From contig NZ_CP059896.1 of the NCBI RefSeq assembly GCF_014126615.1, forward strand, positions 506,501 through 570,500: a stretch of 64,000 nucleotides of DNA, read 5' to 3'. Below are positions 45,880-54,405 of this stretch, in pieces. The notes beneath the pieces were generated by a model. That model was not told the DNA's origin. It did not search any database and worked only from the letters and a program-made list of their open reading frames with translations. Origin of the DNA: Ciceribacter thiooxidans. GTDB taxonomy: Bacteria > Pseudomonadota > Alphaproteobacteria > Rhizobiales > Rhizobiaceae. A program made the translations under genes and the position numbers. Positions within the stretch are counted from its first letter, which is position 1. Every line of letters begins with the position of its first letter.

Positions 45880-45897
45880 AACTGCAACGTTGCAGTT
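45880..45897. promoter_or_regulatory. 18-bp perfect palindrome before the glucosidase gene
   Basis: AACTGCAACGTTGCAGTT is perfectly self-complementary, with no loop, 125 bases before the GH1 start. Its core GCAACGTTGCAG repeats at 43327-43338. It looks like a LacI/GalR-family operator, and the glucosidase probably has its own promoter here. Confidence 0.7.
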
Positions 45898-46022
45898 TTT
45901 TCGTCCGGTGGTCTTTTTCCCTGTTGCGGATTGGTTTAAACCGCTTTCGATGTTTTCGCGCGGGCCGTGCGCCATCCCTTCCGGCCTCGCGTGTTGCGAT
46001 CCACAGCGACGGGGTGTTTTCC

Positions 46023-47396
46023 ATGATCGATCCGAAGAAGCTTGCCGAGCGGTTCCCCGGCGATTTCGTTTTCGGGGTTGCTACAGCCTCTTTCCAGATC
46101 GAGGGGGCGACGAAGGAGGACGGGCGCAAGCCGTCCATCTGGGACGCGTTTTCCAATATGCCGGGACGCGTCTACCAGAGGCAGAACGGCGACGTCGCCT
46201 GCGACCATTACCACCGTTGGGAACAGGACCTCGACCTCATCCAGGAGATGGGCGTCTCCGCCTACCGCTTCTCGATCGCCTGGCCGCGGATCATCCCGGA
46301 GGGTACGGGCCGCGTCAACGAGAAGGGTCTCGACTTCTACGACAAGCTGCTCGACGGACTGAAGGCGCGAGGCATCAAGGCCTTTGCGACCCTCTACCAC
46401 TGGGATCTGCCGCTGGCTCTGATGGGTGACGGCGGCTGGACGGCACGCTCGACGGCGGATGCCTTCCACCGCTACGCCAAGACCGTCATGGCGCGGCTCG
46501 GCGACCGGCTCGATGCCGTGGCGACCTTCAATGAGCCCTGGTGCTCGGTCTGGCTTTCCCACCTCTACGGCGTGCATGCGCCCGGTGAGAGAAACATGGA
46601 TGCGGCGCTGCATGCGCTTCACTATACGAACCTTGCCCACGGACTCGGCATCGACGCGATCCGGCAGATGGCACCGCAGGTGCCGGCCGGCATCGTCATC
46701 AATGCCCATGCCGTCATCCCTGCCTCCGGCAGCGAGGTCGACGAAGCCGCCGCGGAGCGTGCCTTCCAGTTCCACAACGGCGTCTTCTTCGATCCGGTTT
46801 TCAATGGCGCCTATCCCGATGAGTTCATGGAGGCGCTGGGTAGTCGCATGCCGGTGATCGAGGATGGCGACATGGAGGTGATCGGCCAGAGCCTCGACTG
46901 GTGGGGGCTCAACTACTACACGCCGATGCGGGTCGCCGCCGATCCTGCGCCCGGCGCGGAGTTTCCGGCGACCGCCGGTGCGCCGCCGGTTTCGAAGGTC
47001 AAGACCGATATCGGCTGGGAGGTCTATGCACCGGCGCTGAAGTCGCTGGTCACCGGCCTCTACGACCGCTACGACCTGCCCGCCTGCTACATCACCGAAA
47101 ACGGCGCCTGCTACAACATGGGTCCGCAGAACGGCGAGATCGACGACCAGCCGCGCCTCGACTACTACGCCGAGCACCTCGGCGTCGTCGCCGATCTGAT
47201 CAAGGAAGGCTTTCCAATGCGCGGCTATTTCGCCTGGAGCCTGATGGACAATTTCGAATGGGCGGAAGGCTATCGGATGCGCTTCGGCCTCGTCTATGTC
47301 GATTACGAGACCCAGGAACGCGTCGTCAAGAAGAGCGGCAAATGGTACAGCGCGCTCGCCTCGCAGTTTCCGAAGGGCAACTTCAAGGCGGGGTGA
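46023..47396 (+). CDS. GH1 family beta-glucosidase
   Basis: A 457-residue retaining glycoside hydrolase with acid/base Glu171 in ATFNEPWCSVW, nucleophile Glu359 in YITENGACY, and N-terminal FVFGVATASFQIEG. No signal peptide, so it hydrolyses imported beta-glucosides or beta-galactosides in the cytoplasm, which fits the upstream ABC importer. ATG 46023 begins the conserved protein. It is preceded by its own operator-like palindrome. Confidence 0.94.
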   Translation: MIDPKKLAERFPGDFVFGVATASFQIEGATKEDGRKPSIWDAFSNMPGRVYQRQNGDVACDHYHRWEQDLDLIQEMGVSAYRFSIAWPRIIPEGTGRVNEKGLDFYDKLLDGLKARGIKAFATLYHWDLPLALMGDGGWTARSTADAFHRYAKTVMARLGDRLDAVATFNEPWCSVWLSHLYGVHAPGERNMDAALHALHYTNLAHGLGIDAIRQMAPQVPAGIVINAHAVIPASGSEVDEAAAERAFQFHNGVFFDPVFNGAYPDEFMEALGSRMPVIEDGDMEVIGQSLDWWGLNYYTPMRVAADPAPGAEFPATAGAPPVSKVKTDIGWEVYAPALKSLVTGLYDRYDLPACYITENGACYNMGPQNGEIDDQPRLDYYAEHLGVVADLIKEGFPMRGYFAWSLMDNFEWAEGYRMRFGLVYVDYETQERVVKKSGKWYSALASQFPKGNFKAG

Positions 47397-47453
47397 CACG
47401 GCCGGCCGGCGTGAGATGATGGCGTTCCGATTCTCCTGATAAGGCACGCCCAC

Positions 47454-48011
47454 ATGTCGGTCCCGGCCAAACGCCTCTACGCGCTCTGCGGTTCCTTGCG
47501 GACACGCTCCACCAACCGCGCGCTGCTCGAAACGATCAGGCGACTTGCCCCGCACGGCGTGGAGGTCGAAATCTCCGGACTGATCGGCGTGCTGCCGATC
47601 TTCAATCCCGATCTCGAAGGCGATCTGACGCCGGAGCCGGTGCTGGCCATTGCGCGAGAGATCGCGACGGCAGACGGCCTGATCGTCAGCGCGCCGGAAT
47701 ATGCGCACGGCATTCCGGGAGGCCTGAAGAACGCCCTTGACTGGCTGGTGTCGCGGTTCGAAATTCCCGGCAAGCCCGTCATGCTCGTGCATGCTTCGCA
47801 TCGGGGCGATTTCGCGCTGGAGGCGCTGACCGAAGTGCTGAAGACGATAGGGACCGATTTGAGGCCTGAGACCTTCCTGCGCGTGCCGTTGCTCGGCAAA
47901 TCGGAGGACGAAGTCGGGGCTATTCTCCGCCGGCAGGAGACGGAAGATGCCATTCGCGCAGCCCTCGTGCGTTTTGCAGGCGTGGTCCCCGTGCAGCCAG
48001 TGTCACGATAG
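47454..48011 (+). CDS. NADPH-dependent FMN reductase family protein
   Basis: A 185-residue flavodoxin-fold oxidoreductase: LYALCGSLRTRSTNRALLETI binds the FMN phosphate, and VSAPEYAHGIPGGLKNALDWL is the family signature. It reduces FMN, quinones, azo dyes or chromate; the physiological acceptor is unknown. It starts 57 bases after the glucosidase on the same strand and may be co-transcribed by read-through. Confidence 0.87.
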   Translation: MSVPAKRLYALCGSLRTRSTNRALLETIRRLAPHGVEVEISGLIGVLPIFNPDLEGDLTPEPVLAIAREIATADGLIVSAPEYAHGIPGGLKNALDWLVSRFEIPGKPVMLVHASHRGDFALEALTEVLKTIGTDLRPETFLRVPLLGKSEDEVGAILRRQETEDAIRAALVRFAGVVPVQPVSR

Positions 48012-48087
48012 CGCGAGGGCATTGAGGTCGCTGCCTTTGAAGGAGCCCGCTCGACGGGAAGCCTCGAGGCCGGGCGGCGAACCTCGT

Positions 48088-48486
48088 TCAGCCGATCTTG
48101 ATCAACTTGTCGTTACCGCGTTCCGCCTCGCTGCGCGCGTCGAACGCGGCACGGGCGGTGTGGATCTGGTTGTAGTTCTCGAAGACCCAGCCGCCGAACG
48201 CCTGGATCGGTTCGGAAAAGGACTGGCCGAGTTCGGTCAGTTCGTATTCCACCCGTGGAGGCACTGTCGCATAGACGGTTCGACGCACCATACCGTCACG
48301 CTCAAGCGCGCGCAGGGTCAGCGTCAGCATGCGCTGCGATACGCCGACGACCGTGCGCTTGATGTCGCTGAAGCGCTGCGGTCCGTTTCTGAGCACCATG
48401 ATGATGAGAACGGTCCACTTATCGCCGAGCCGTGACAGCATTTCGCTGACGGTCGGACACTTGCCTGGGTCAAAGCTCGAACACAT
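48088..48486 (-). CDS. HxlR family transcriptional regulator
   Basis: A 132-residue winged-helix regulator starting with a Cys-containing tail (MCSSFDPGKCP) and the pattern LGDKWTVLIIMVLRNGPQRFSDIKR, VSQRMLTLTLRALERDGMVRR. HxlR proteins often sense electrophiles or disulfide stress through such cysteines. GGAGGT seven bases before ATG 48486 selects that start over ATG 48501. It is divergent from a nitroreductase gene, its likely target. Confidence 0.87.
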   Translation of the reverse strand: MCSSFDPGKCPTVSEMLSRLGDKWTVLIIMVLRNGPQRFSDIKRTVVGVSQRMLTLTLRALERDGMVRRTVYATVPPRVEYELTELGQSFSEPIQAFGGWVFENYNQIHTARAAFDARSEAERGNDKLIKIG

Positions 48487-48544
48487 CACACTTACCTCCA
48501 TGTGACTTGGTATAACGCATGTGCCTTCTTGTGTCTCGTGCAGA

Positions 48545-48577
48545 GTTACATATTTAGGTCTGGTTACGTTTTGTTAC
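48545..48577. promoter_or_regulatory. three GTTAC direct repeats in the HxlR/nitroreductase gap
   Basis: GTTAC occurs at 48545, 48563 and 48573, on the same strand, about 70-100 bases before the nitroreductase start. Two of them lie inside TGGT-N11-ACCA. They are candidate sites for the HxlR protein. Confidence 0.4.
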
Positions 48578-48646
48578 CAGGTTTCAGAAGGTGCCTTGTC
48601 AGCATGGCTGGCGCTTCGGAAATCACCAGACCAGAAAGGTACTCTC

Positions 48647-49279
48647 ATGCTCCTCGACAAGCTCAACTGGCGCTACGCGACCAAGAAGATGGACCCGACC
48701 AGGGTCGTCCCGGACGACAAGGTCGAGCGGATACTCGAAGCGGCACGGCTGGCGCCGACGTCCAGCGGCCTCCAGCCCTATGAAGTGATCGTGGTCACCA
48801 ATCCCGAGGTGCGTGCGCGCATCCGCGAGGTGGCCTGGAACCAGGCACAGGTCACCGACGGTTCGCACCTGCTCGTGTTCGCCGCCTGGGACAACTATAC
48901 GCCCGAACGGATCAACCAGATGTTCGACCTCGTCAATGAGGAGCGCGGCTTCAGGAACGAGGGCTGGGAAAACTACCGTGAGATGCTGCTCAACAGCTAC
49001 CCGCAGCGCGATCCGGAAGTGAACTTCCAGCATGCCGCCCGGCAGGCCTATATCGGTTTCGGCCTTGCCCTGACGGCGGCCGCCTTCGAGGGTGTCGATG
49101 CGACGCCGATGGAAGGCTTCGAGCCGGACAAGCTCGACGAAATCCTCAGCCTGCGCGAGCGCGGCCTTCGTTCGGTGACGATCATGCCGCTCGGCTACCG
49201 CGAATCCGAGAGCGACTGGCTGGTGAATCTGAAGAAGGTCCGCCGCCCGAAGGACAGCTTCATCAGCGTCGTTGCCTGA
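48647..49279 (+). CDS. nitroreductase family NAD(P)H-dependent oxidoreductase
   Basis: A 210-residue FMN-dependent oxidoreductase: LNWRYATKKMDPTRVV, EAARLAPTSSGLQPYEVIVV and HAARQAYIGFGLALTAAAFEGVDATPMEGF are the family motifs (YdgI/NfsB-like). It reduces quinones or nitro compounds with NAD(P)H. AAAGG lies before ATG 48647. The divergent HxlR partner is a recurrent pairing for quinone or electrophile response. Confidence 0.9.
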   Translation: MLLDKLNWRYATKKMDPTRVVPDDKVERILEAARLAPTSSGLQPYEVIVVTNPEVRARIREVAWNQAQVTDGSHLLVFAAWDNYTPERINQMFDLVNEERGFRNEGWENYREMLLNSYPQRDPEVNFQHAARQAYIGFGLALTAAAFEGVDATPMEGFEPDKLDEILSLRERGLRSVTIMPLGYRESESDWLVNLKKVRRPKDSFISVVA

Positions 49280-49286
49280 ACGACGA

Positions 49287-49319
49287 AGGCGCGCCGTATC
49301 CTCCCAAGGCGGCGCGCCT
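49287..49319 (+). terminator. stem-loop after the nitroreductase gene
   Basis: AGGCGCGCCG and CGGCGCGCCT, a perfect 10-bp stem with a 13-base loop, 8 bases after the stop codon. No T-run follows. Confidence 0.55.
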
Positions 49320-49634
49320 GAACTCACCCGGCTGCACCGTGACGTTTGGTCATATTTTGCGCCGTAAGGCCGGAGAGGGAAATAACTTCGCTCGGCAAGC
49401 CGGTACGATGGTGCGATAAGAGGCCATCGTTCGCGGATGCATGGCACCTATGCAGGCCGCGGGTTTGAAAGGGAATGGTAGGGAATGGTAGACCGGCGTC
49501 CCATGCGTCGAATGTGTTGCTCGCGGTAAGCACCGAGAGAACACCCATCCGTGGCCCATTTGCGGCCCTCTACCGAAGAGAAATTTCATGAACAGAAGAA
49601 GCAGCGGGATCTCGCTCGTGCCGGAGGGCGCGTG
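49320..49634. other. 315-base leader region of metNIQ
   Basis: There is no convincing gene. It contains an exact tandem duplication of GGGAATGGTA at 49471-49490. I see no SAM-II pseudoknot consensus. The metN promoter must lie here. Confidence 0.45.
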
Positions 49635-50717
49635 ATGACGACCGTCGCACATCTCCCGGGGGCCGCAGCGCAGCCGATGGTGACGTTCGAAGGCGTCACC
49701 AAGCGATTTGGCGGCAGCTCCGGCCGTCCGGCGTTCTCCGCGCTCGCCGGGGTGGACTTTGCCGTGGCGCGTGGTTCGATCACGGGCATCATCGGCCGGT
49801 CCGGGGCGGGCAAGTCGACACTGATCCGGTTGGTGAACGGGTTGGAGACACCCTCCACCGGTCGCGTGGCGGTCGACGGGGTTGATGTCGGCACGCTCGA
49901 CGAGGCGGGCCTGCGATCGCTCCGGCGGCAGATCGGCATGATCTTCCAGCACTTCAACCTGCTGTCCTCGCGGACCGTGCGTGACAACATCGCGCTGCCG
50001 CTCGAAATCGCCGGCATCGACGCCCGAACCATCGAAGCGAAGGTCGGGCCACTCATGGATCTCGTCGGCCTCGGCGACAAGGCGAGACGCTATCCGGCCG
50101 AGCTGTCCGGCGGGCAGAAGCAACGGGTCGGGATCGCACGGGCGCTCGCAACGGAGCCGAAGCTCCTGCTCTCTGACGAGGCGACGTCGGCACTCGATCC
50201 CGAGACCACGCAATCGATCCTCGACCTCCTGAAGCGGATCAACCGGGAACTCGGTCTTACCGTTCTGCTGATTACCCATGAAATGGAGGTCGTGAAGACC
50301 ATCACCTCCGACGTCGCGGTGATCGACCAGGGCCTTATCGTCGAACAGGGGCGCACCTTCGACGTCTTCACCCGGCCGCAGCACGAGACCACGCGCGCAC
50401 TGCTTTCGGCCGCCGTCGGCGTGAAACTGCCGGAGTGGATCGGCAGCGACCTCGCAAGCGCGCCGAGCCCGGGCGACCGGGCCTTCGTGCGGCTGATCTT
50501 CTTCGGAGAGACGGCGTTCCAGCCGCTGACCGCGCGGCTCGCCGCCGAGATCGGCGCGGACCTCAATATACTTGCCGGTGCGATCGACGAGATTGCCGGC
50601 GAACCGTTCGGCTCGCTCGTCGTTTCCTATCCGGCCGATGCCGCGACGCTGGAGCGCGCAGGGCGTTTCTACGGCGAAACCGGCCTTACCACGGAGGTGC
50701 TCGGCTATGGCGCCTGA
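49635..50717 (+). CDS. metN: methionine ABC transporter ATP-binding protein
   Basis: A 360-residue ATPase with Walker [10 protein letters not shown], the Q-loop [17 protein letters not shown] typical of MetN, signature LSGGQKQR and Walker [17 protein letters not shown]. The C-terminal regulatory NIL domain (about 275-358, [21 protein letters not shown]) lets methionine inhibit uptake. GGAGGG lies before ATG 49635. It is the first gene of metNIQ. Confidence 0.93.
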   Translation: MTTVAHLPGAAAQPMVTFEGVTKRFGGSSGRPAFSALAGVDFAVARGSITGIIGRSGAGKSTLIRLVNGLETPSTGRVAVDGVDVGTLDEAGLRSLRRQIGMIFQHFNLLSSRTVRDNIALPLEIAGIDARTIEAKVGPLMDLVGLGDKARRYPAELSGGQKQRVGIARALATEPKLLLSDEATSALDPETTQSILDLLKRINRELGLTVLLITHEMEVVKTITSDVAVIDQGLIVEQGRTFDVFTRPQHETTRALLSAAVGVKLPEWIGSDLASAPSPGDRAFVRLIFFGETAFQPLTARLAAEIGADLNILAGAIDEIAGEPFGSLVVSYPADAATLERAGRFYGETGLTTEVLGYGA

Positions 50718-51375
50718 TATGCTCGCCGGCCTTCTCCTCAAGGCGCTGCTGCAGACATTGCAGATGGTCGCTGCCGCCGGTTTCATCGGCACGCTCGTCG
50801 GCCTGCCGATGGGGATCTTTCTCGCGACGAGCGGCAAAGGCGAACTCTTCGAGGCGCCCCTCACCAACCGCATCGTCGGACTGGTCGTCAATGCGCTGCG
50901 CTCGACGCCCTTCATCATCCTCGTCGTTGCGATCATTCCCCTGACGCGGTTCATCACAGGCACCTCGATCGGAACAATCGCGGCGATCGTCCCTCTGACG
51001 ATCTCGACCGTTCCGTTCATCGCCCGCCTGATCGAGGCGGCGATCCGTGAGGTCGACAAGGGGCTGATCGAGGCGGCGCGTGCAATGGGCGCGACGCCTT
51101 TCCAGATCGTCGTCAAGGTGCTGTTGGCCGAGGCCAAGCCCGGGATCACGCTTGCTCTGACACTGACTGTCGTCAGCCTCATCGGCTATTCCGCCATGGT
51201 CGGCGCGGTCGGTGGCGGCGGGCTCGGCGATCTCGGCATCCGGTATGGCTACCAGCGCTTCATGCCCGAGGTGATGCTCGCCGTTGTCGTCGTGCTCATC
51301 CTGCTCGTGCAGGCCGTGCAGAGCGCCGGCGATGCGCTCGCCCGGCGCTTCGACAAACGCAGCCGAAAGAACTGA
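50707..51375 (+). CDS. metI: methionine ABC transporter permease
   Basis: A 222-residue permease with five membrane segments and the EAA loop [25 protein letters not shown] 50707 is preceded by GAGGTG and overlaps the metN end by 11 bases. Homodimer partner of MetN for D/L-methionine uptake. Confidence 0.93.
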   Translation: MAPDMLAGLLLKALLQTLQMVAAAGFIGTLVGLPMGIFLATSGKGELFEAPLTNRIVGLVVNALRSTPFIILVVAIIPLTRFITGTSIGTIAAIVPLTISTVPFIARLIEAAIREVDKGLIEAARAMGATPFQIVVKVLLAEAKPGITLALTLTVVSLIGYSAMVGAVGGGGLGDLGIRYGYQRFMPEVMLAVVVVLILLVQAVQSAGDALARRFDKRSRKN

Positions 51376-51410
51376 AACCTGCCTTTCAGGAAACCCAAGG
51401 AGAAAAGACA

Positions 51411-52190
51411 ATGAGGAAACTGATCGTCGCTGCCGCTATCGCAGCTCTGTTTTCCGCCGGTTCGGCGTTTGCCGAAGACATCAAGGTCGGCGTGACCGCC
51501 GGCGAGCACGCCCAGATCATGGAAAAGGTCAAGGAGATCGCAGCGAAGAAGGGGCTCAACATCGACATCGTCGAGTTCTCCGACTATGTCGTGCCGAATC
51601 AGGCGCTCGCCGACGGCGATCTCAACGCCAACTCGTTCCAGCATCAGCCCTATCTCGACAACCAGATTGCCGACCGTGGCTTCGACATCGTCAGCGTCGG
51701 CACGACCATCACCACCCCGATGGGCGTCTATTCCAAAAAGGTGAAGAGCCTCGACGAACTGCAGGACGGTGCGACCGTCGCCATTCCGAACGATCCGACC
51801 AACGGGGGCCGCGCGCTGCTCGTGCTCGCCTCGAAGGGCCTGATCAAGGTCGATGCGGCCAAGGGCCTGAAGGTCGGCCCGGCCGACGTCACCGAGAACC
51901 CGAAGAACATCCAGTTCGCCGAGCTCGACGCGGCGCAGCTGCCGCGTTCGCTGGATGACGTCGACGCCGCGGTGATCAACACCAACTATGCGATGGAAGC
52001 AGGCCTGCATCCGAAGAAGGATGCGATCGCCATCGAAGGTGAGAACTCGCCCTATGCCAACGTGATCGCTGTGCGCACGGCCGACAAGGACGCACCCTGG
52101 GTCAAGACGCTGGTCGAGTCCTACCACGACGACAGCGTCAAGGCCTTCATCAACGACGAATTCAAGGGCGCCCTCATCCCGGCGTTCTGA
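51411..52190 (+). CDS. metQ: methionine ABC transporter substrate-binding protein
   Basis: A 259-residue NlpA-family binding protein with signal peptide MRKLIVAAAIAALFSAGSAFA. The lipobox Cys of E. coli MetQ is absent, so this one is soluble in the periplasm. DIKVGVTAGEHAQIMEKVKE, VPNQALADGDLNANSFQHQPYL and AVINTNYAMEAGL are family motifs. A terminator follows. Confidence 0.93.
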   Translation: MRKLIVAAAIAALFSAGSAFAEDIKVGVTAGEHAQIMEKVKEIAAKKGLNIDIVEFSDYVVPNQALADGDLNANSFQHQPYLDNQIADRGFDIVSVGTTITTPMGVYSKKVKSLDELQDGATVAIPNDPTNGGRALLVLASKGLIKVDAAKGLKVGPADVTENPKNIQFAELDAAQLPRSLDDVDAAVINTNYAMEAGLHPKKDAIAIEGENSPYANVIAVRTADKDAPWVKTLVESYHDDSVKAFINDEFKGALIPAF

Positions 52191-52219
52191 TCCTTCCCCA
52201 CGATCGGCAGATGACGGAG

Positions 52220-52243
52220 CCCCCTCCTCACGGAGGGGGTTTT
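52220..52243 (+). terminator. Rho-independent terminator of metNIQ
   Basis: CCCCCTCC-TCAC-GGAGGGGG 8-bp perfect stem and TTTT, 30 bases after metQ. Confidence 0.88.
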
Positions 52244-52269
52244 CATTTCAGCACGCGGCGGTTGCGTCG

Positions 52270-52644
52270 TCAGCCTGCGTCGCTTTCATTAAACACCCTG
52301 AGGCGATGGCCGTCCGGATCGGCGGCAAGGAAGGTGCGGCCGAACACCATGTCCGCCGGTTCCCTGAGGATCGTCGCACCGGCGCGCTTCCATTCTTCGA
52401 AGCGGCGGTCGACATCCGCGGGTGTTGCGACGACGAGGCCAACCTCGCTGCCGCCGGGCGATGTCGGCGAGGATATGTCGGTGCTCGATGTCGACCAGAG
52501 GCCGAGCATCAGACCCTCGTTGATTTCGAAGCTGACGAAGGTCGGGTGCGCCTCGAAGGGCGCCTTGCCGAAGAGGCGACCGTAGAAGTCCGCGCTTTTC
52601 ATCGGGTCGGCGACATAGAGGAGGGCATAGGCTCGTGCGGTCAT
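52270..52644 (-). CDS. VOC family protein
   Basis: A 124-residue glyoxalase/bleomycin-resistance-fold protein (AYALLYVADPMKSADFYGRLFGKAP, FLAADPDGHRLRVF). The AAAGGAG site selects ATG 52644. It lies downstream of the YafY-type regulator on the same strand; the 21-bp motif at 52693 is shared with that regulator's own promoter, so it is its probable target. Confidence 0.85.
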   Translation of the reverse strand: MTARAYALLYVADPMKSADFYGRLFGKAPFEAHPTFVSFEINEGLMLGLWSTSSTDISSPTSPGGSEVGLVVATPADVDRRFEEWKRAGATILREPADMVFGRTFLAADPDGHRLRVFNESDAG

Positions 52645-52692
52645 TTCCGTTTCTCCTTTGATCGTTTGGAATGACCGTACCTTACGGGAGCC

Positions 52693-52713
52693 TGCTGCCA
52701 ATTTTTGTCAGTA
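52693..52713. promoter_or_regulatory. YafY-type operator, copy before the VOC gene
   Basis: TGCTG-N11-CAGTA with core CAATTTTTGTCAG, 48 bases before the VOC start and directly after the regulator's stop codon. It matches 53420-53440 at most positions. Confidence 0.7.
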
Positions 52714-53409
52714 TCAGAACGGAGGCGGGCTTATTCCCTGCAACTGCCGCCACTCACGGACCAGCTGAAGCCTCCGTTTCGGATAACGTACGGCGAGGTT
52801 CTCAAGTGCGGTCAGCCGGTCCGTTCGGAAGTGGCGGAAGCCGTCCCGCATCTCGCACCAGGCGACGATAATCCGCTGGCTGTCGAAATAGCCGAGCGCG
52901 ATCGGCCAGATGTCCCGCTCGGTCGAACTGCCGTCGGCGTCGCGATAACCGATCCGTAGCTTGTGCTCGGCCCGGATCGCCTGCCGTACCTGTGCGACGT
53001 CGACAATGCCGTCATCCGTCTTGCCGCCGGGCCCGACCAGCAGGCCGGAGGTCGAGAGGTGCTGCCGGAGATCGGCCGGGAGTACGGCTTCGATCTTGGC
53101 AAGGGCGTTGTGCGCGGCATCGTTGAGCCCGCCGTCGCCGCGGCTCGCCACCCAGCGGAAACCGAGGACGAGCGCCTCGATCTCCTCCGGTGAGAACATC
53201 AGCGGCGGCAGCATGTAGCCGGGGCGTAGCATGTAGCCGACGCCGGCTTCCCCCTCGATGTCGGCGCCCTGCGCCTGCAACGAGGCGATGTCGCGGTAGA
53301 GCGTGCGCAGCGATATGCCGAGCGTTTCCGCAAGCACGCGCCCGCTCACTGGCCGGCGATGCTGACGCAGAACCTGAAGCAGTTGCAGGAGGCGTTCGGA
53401 ACGGGTCAT
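52714..53409 (-). CDS. YafY-type HTH/WYL domain transcriptional regulator
   Basis: A 231-residue regulator with an N-terminal DeoR-like HTH (SERLLQLLQVLRQHRRPVSGRVLAETLGISLRTLYRDIASL) and a C-terminal WYL domain (LRIGYRDADGSSTERDIWPIALGYFDSQRIIVAWCE), a likely sensor of a nucleotide or nucleic-acid ligand. ATG 53409 is chosen; an upstream frame reaching 53460 crosses the operator. It probably represses or activates the VOC gene and itself. Confidence 0.88.
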   Translation of the reverse strand: MTRSERLLQLLQVLRQHRRPVSGRVLAETLGISLRTLYRDIASLQAQGADIEGEAGVGYMLRPGYMLPPLMFSPEEIEALVLGFRWVASRGDGGLNDAAHNALAKIEAVLPADLRQHLSTSGLLVGPGGKTDDGIVDVAQVRQAIRAEHKLRIGYRDADGSSTERDIWPIALGYFDSQRIIVAWCEMRDGFRHFRTDRLTALENLAVRYPKRRLQLVREWRQLQGISPPPF

Positions 53410-53419
53410 CAGTGTCCCA

Positions 53420-53440
53420 TGCTGGCAGATTTTGTCAGCA
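53420..53440. promoter_or_regulatory. YafY-type operator, copy before the regulator gene
   Basis: TGCTG-N11-CAGCA with core CAGATTTTGTCAG, 10 bases before the regulator start, same orientation as 52693-52713. Autoregulation is likely. Confidence 0.7.
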
Positions 53441-53496
53441 GGAATAGGGCAACGCTGCACATTTGACCAGTCCGTGAGCCGGAGGAGAGGCCCGGC

Positions 53497-54405
53497 TCAG
53501 CGGCCGGCCTTGAGCCAGAGTGTCTCGATGATGCCGGCTTCGGCCTTCGGAGGGTCGGCAAAGAGGTGTTCGGCGATCTCCAGCGCCTCTCGCCGGAGCG
53601 CCTGTTGCTGGCGGATCACGGCGCCGAGAAGATGCGCGAGTTCGGCACCGCCATTCAGGACATCGGGCTCCCGGTCGAGAAGGGCGACGAGAAGCGCCAG
53701 ATCGTGTTCGTGACCGAGAACGGTGACCAGCGCCTTTGCCTCGGCAAGCTTGGCCGTCATCGCCGAGGGCCAGAGATCGCGCAGAAGCGCGAGATGCATG
53801 GAATAGTCTTGCGCACATTTGCGCAGCTCGTGGAAGACTTCTTCGTGGGCATCCGTTCGGCAGGCCGCGACGGCTTCCTTCGCGCGTGAAAGATTGCTCC
53901 GCCATCCTTTGGCGATGCGCTTTGCCGTCGTCTGCCGGCTGTCGTCGAAGGAGAGTTCGTCGAGCGCCCGGACTGCCTCCCGGCATGCCTCGACGGCGGC
54001 GCTGGCCTTCTGCGGCAAGTCCGTTTCGTTTGCGGCCATGGCATCCCTGCGCGCCGTGAGCGCCGTCCGGGCATGGGCGAGTGCCTCCCGCTCCTCCGCG
54101 TTGAGTGCATGGTCTTCGAGATAGGCGGCGGTTTCGATCAGCGCGGTTGCGTCCCGCGCCAGCGACAGCGCATGGGCGATGTCCCGCAGCCGAGCGTTCT
54201 CCCGTTTCTGGAAACTCTTCGCGTCGGCGGCCACCAGGCGGTAGAGCGCGCGTGCGCGCTTCAGCTTCCGCCGGGCTTGATGGATGGCTTCGTGCAGGCC
54301 TTCGGGTTGCTCCGTAATGAGCGCGATTGCCCGCTCGAGTTCCCCGGCGGCCGTCTTGCGCAACTCCCTGGTGAAGGGACAATCCGGCCTAATTCGGTAG
54401 GCCAT
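53497..54405 (-). CDS. CHAD domain-containing protein
   Basis: A 302-residue helical CHAD protein, rich in conserved His and basic residues (EAIHQARRKLKRARALYRLV, EVFHELRKCAQDYSMHLALL, VLGHEHDLALLVALL). CHAD domains bind polyphosphate through a basic groove. Its first 17 bases overlap the end of the CYTH gene, so the two are coupled; elsewhere CYTH and CHAD are often one protein. Probable role: polyphosphate-associated triphosphatase partner. Confidence 0.9.
   Translation of the reverse strand: MAYRIRPDCPFTRELRKTAAGELERAIALITEQPEGLHEAIHQARRKLKRARALYRLVAADAKSFQKRENARLRDIAHALSLARDATALIETAAYLEDHALNAEEREALAHARTALTARRDAMAANETDLPQKASAAVEACREAVRALDELSFDDSRQTTAKRIAKGWRSNLSRAKEAVAACRTDAHEEVFHELRKCAQDYSMHLALLRDLWPSAMTAKLAEAKALVTVLGHEHDLALLVALLDREPDVLNGGAELAHLLGAVIRQQQALRREALEIAEHLFADPPKAEAGIIETLWLKAGR

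Noticed and set aside
45936..47801. Long open frame (621 codons) antisense to the glucosidase
   Set aside because: No family features and opposite to a clear GH1 enzyme; a shadow frame.
49320..49634. SAM-II riboswitch before metN
   Set aside because: I could not find the SAM-II core pseudoknot sequences; metN here may be controlled otherwise.
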